Part shown: positions 62,629 to 64,000 of the stretch, piece after piece
How the letters are laid out: each line of letters starts with the position of its first letter
How positions within the stretch are numbered: the stretch's first letter is position 1
Notes under the pieces: model-generated
What the model was told of the DNA's origin: nothing
Seen by the model: the letters and a program-made list of their open reading frames with translations, nothing else
The model's database searches: none
Program-made: the position numbers and the translations under genes
DNA from: Crotalaria pallida
Lineage: Eukaryota; Streptophyta; Magnoliopsida; Fabales; Fabaceae
Assembly: GCA_037953625.1 (NCBI GenBank)
Contig: CM075651.1
Location: forward strand, 104,161,001-104,225,000
Direction of reading: 5' to 3'
Length of the DNA: 64,000 bases

Positions 62629-63318
62629 ACAGGTGTAGAATGGTTAAGAGAGTATTCTAAATGTGTAGAATGGTCTAGGAAAGTGTATTAGGACTTATAA
62701 GAACCATGAGAATGATCCTAAACAATGCTTGAGTCCCCAAGGGACGTAGAGGGTCTAGCATGAGTCATTGGAGGTTCTAACAGGTGTAGAATGGTTAAGA
62801 GAGTATTCTAAAGGCTTAGAATGGTCTAGGAATGTGTATTGGACTTATAAGAACCATTTGAATGATCCTAAACAATGCTTGAGTCCCAGAGGGACGTAGA
62901 GGGTCTAGCATGAGTCCTTGGAGATTCTAACAAGTGTAGAATGGTTAAGAGAGTATTCTAAAGGAGTAGAATGGTCTAGGAATGTGTATTAGGACCTATA
63001 AGAACAATTAGAAAGATCCTTAACAATGCTTGAGTCCCTAAGGGACGTAGAGGGTGTAGCATGAGTCCTTGGAGGTTCTAACAGGTGTAAAATGGTTAAG
63101 AGAGTATTCTAAAGGCTTAGAATGGTCTAGGAATGTGTATTAGGACTTATACTAACCATTAGAATGATCCTAAACATTGCATGGTACCCCGAGGGACGTA
63201 GAGGGTGTAGCATGAGTCCTTGGAGGTTCTAACAGGTGTAAAATGGTTAAGAGAGTATTCTAAAGGCTTAGAATGGTCTAGGAATGTGCATTAGGACTTA
63301 TAATAACCATTAGAATGA
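62629..63318. repeat. Right-end block, copy 2
   Basis: This is the downstream copy of 60,516-61,205, with GTACCCCGAGGG at 63,184 and GTGCATTAGG near 63,285. It is followed by B, D (63,545) and B monomers, so the array continues beyond the window with left-end type variants. Confidence 0.75.
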
Positions 63319-64000
63319 TCCTAAACATTGCATGGTACCCCAAGGGACGAAGAGGGTGTAGCATGAGTCCTTGGAGGTTCTAACAAGTGTAGAATGATTA
63401 AGATAGTATTCTAAAGGTGTAGAATGGTCTAGGAATGTGTATTAGGACCTATAAGAACAATTAGAAAGATCCTAAACAATGCTTGAGTCCCCAAGGGACG
63501 TAGAGGGTGTAGCATGAGTCCATGGAGGTTCTAACAAGTGTAAGATGGTTAAAAGAGTATTCTAAAGGCTTAGAATGGTCTAGGAATGTGTATTAAGACT
63601 TATAAGAACCATTAGAATGATCCCAAACAATGCTTGAGTCCCCAAGGGACGTAGAGGGTCTAGCATAAGTCCTTGGAGGTTCTAACAAGTGTAGAATGGT
63701 TAAGAGAGTATTCTAAAGGTGTAGAATGGTCTAGGAATGTGTATTAGGACCTATAAGAACAATTAGAAAGATCCTAAACAATGCTTGAGTCCCCAAGGGA
63801 CGTAGAGGGTGTAGCATGAGTCCTTGGAGGTTCTAACAGGTGTAAAATGGTTAAGAAAGTATTCTAAAGGCTTAGAATGGTCTAGGAATGTGTATTAGGA
63901 CTTATACTAACCATTAGAATGATCCTAAACATTGCATGGTACCCCAAGGGACGTAGAGGGTGTAGCATGAGTCCTTGGAGGTTCTAACAGGTGTAAAATG

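Larger units (their letters stand above)
1..64000. repeat. Uninterrupted 151-bp satellite array (about 424 monomers)
   Basis: Every stretch of the window is made of head-to-tail copies of a 151-bp unit. The word TGGTTAAG recurs at 1, 152, 303 and 454, and the phase can be followed to about 63,848, giving about 423 periods with a net shift of about -26 bp. All copies have one orientation. Hand count of a consensus monomer: A 49, T 41, G 41, C 20 (about 40% G+C). Stops are dense in all frames and 151 is not a multiple of 3, so no long reading frame survives. No transposon, RNA gene or unique spacer is visible. Such arrays in eukaryotes are usually centromeric, pericentromeric or subtelomeric heterochromatin. 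A centromeric role is inferred from monomer length, purity and higher-order structure, not shown directly. Both ends of the window are inside the array. Confidence 0.98.

Noticed and set aside
1..64000. Protein-coding genes or a repeat protein encoded by the array
   Set aside because: TAA, TAG and TGA occur several times per monomer in each forward frame, and their complements are as dense on the other strand. The 151-bp period rotates the frame, so any short open frame is broken within about one or two monomers.
1..64000. CRISPR array
   Set aside because: The repeats are 151 bp, contiguous and mutually diverged. There are no short identical repeats separated by unique spacers and no cas-like genes.
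1..64000. 5S rRNA or tRNA tandem gene cluster
   Set aside because: I saw no 5S-like internal control region, no tRNA A/B box pair with cloverleaf pairing, and no transcribed-unit plus spacer layout. The whole unit is uniform satellite.
1..64000. CENP-B box
   Set aside because: The required TTCG and CGGG elements are absent. The only TTCG-like word noticed (CTTCGAATGG near 14,055, 15,564, 31,861 and 34,729) has no CGGG at the right distance.
1..64000. Phage, plasmid or bacterial origin with iterons
   Set aside because: Iteron arrays are short and lie beside a replication gene. A 64-kb gene-free array of 151-bp units is not compatible with that.
1..64000. LTR retrotransposon internal tandem repeats
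   Set aside because: I found no primer-binding site, polypurine tract in context, protease/integrase/reverse transcriptase coding sequence or LTR ends.
1..64000. Naming a host species from the repeat
   Set aside because: I do not recognise this 151-bp family as that of a specific species. The CEN180 resemblance supports only a tentative plant, perhaps crucifer, assignment.

Overview
The whole 64,000-base window is one uninterrupted head-to-tail satellite DNA array. The basic repeat is 151 bp. Counting from the first TGGTTAAG (position 1) to the last one near 63,848 gives about 423 periods, with a net loss of roughly 26 bp. That loss is explained by about 35 copies of a 150-bp monomer class, two 5-bp deletions, one 25-bp duplication and a handful of 1-bp indels. 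All monomers point the same way. I see no protein-coding gene, RNA gene, transposon, unique spacer or inverted segment.

Organism: such an array is typical of eukaryotic (peri)centromeric or heterochromatic DNA. The species cannot be read from the sequence. On the minus strand, several short words occur in the same circular order as I recall from the Arabidopsis 178-bp CEN180/pAL1 centromeric satellite: CTTGTTAGAA, CCAAGGACTCAT, GCTACACC, TATAAG and AAGCCTTTAG. This suggests a diverged centromeric satellite of a crucifer or related plant. It rests on memory and hand alignment and needs an alignment to confirm.

Monomer classes: at least eleven recurrent variants can be told apart by diagnostic words. 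I name them A, B, C, D, E, F, G, H, I, J and K, with exemplars in the feature list. A hand-counted consensus has 61 G+C of 151 (about 40%), strong G-over-C excess on the plus strand (41 G, 20 C) and essentially one constant CpG (in GACGTAG).

Layout: (1) 1-7.6 kb is rich in A-B and C-B dimers (about 302 bp), organised as a 10-monomer repeat (1,510 bp) nested in a duplication of about 3.17 kb whose second copy grew by 4 monomers. (2) 7.7-9.9 kb is transitional. (3) 9.96-20.97 kb consists of units of 10, 13, 10, 10, 10, 7 and 13 monomers built from one ordered list (G-E-F-H-I-J-H'-I'-J'-K). (4) 20.0-26.4 kb is a tandem duplication of 21 monomers (3,169 bp). (5) 26.0-31.5 kb holds a spaced duplication. 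(6) 30.7-36.5 kb is a near-identical tandem duplication of 19 monomers (2,868 bp). (7) 37.3-45.9 kb contains a three-monomer cassette repeated at least three times and a 2.87-kb block duplicated at 3,471 bp. (8) 47.2-51 kb is a 13-monomer tandem repeat. (9) 54.6-55.5 kb is a short A-B dimer run with a 25-bp microduplication. (10) 57.4-63.3 kb has 9- and 10-monomer units and a block repeated at 2,113 bp.

There are no genes to work together. What the window records is how the array evolved: unequal exchange of whole monomers, local amplification, conversion-like patches, and hybrid monomers that look like fossil crossover points.
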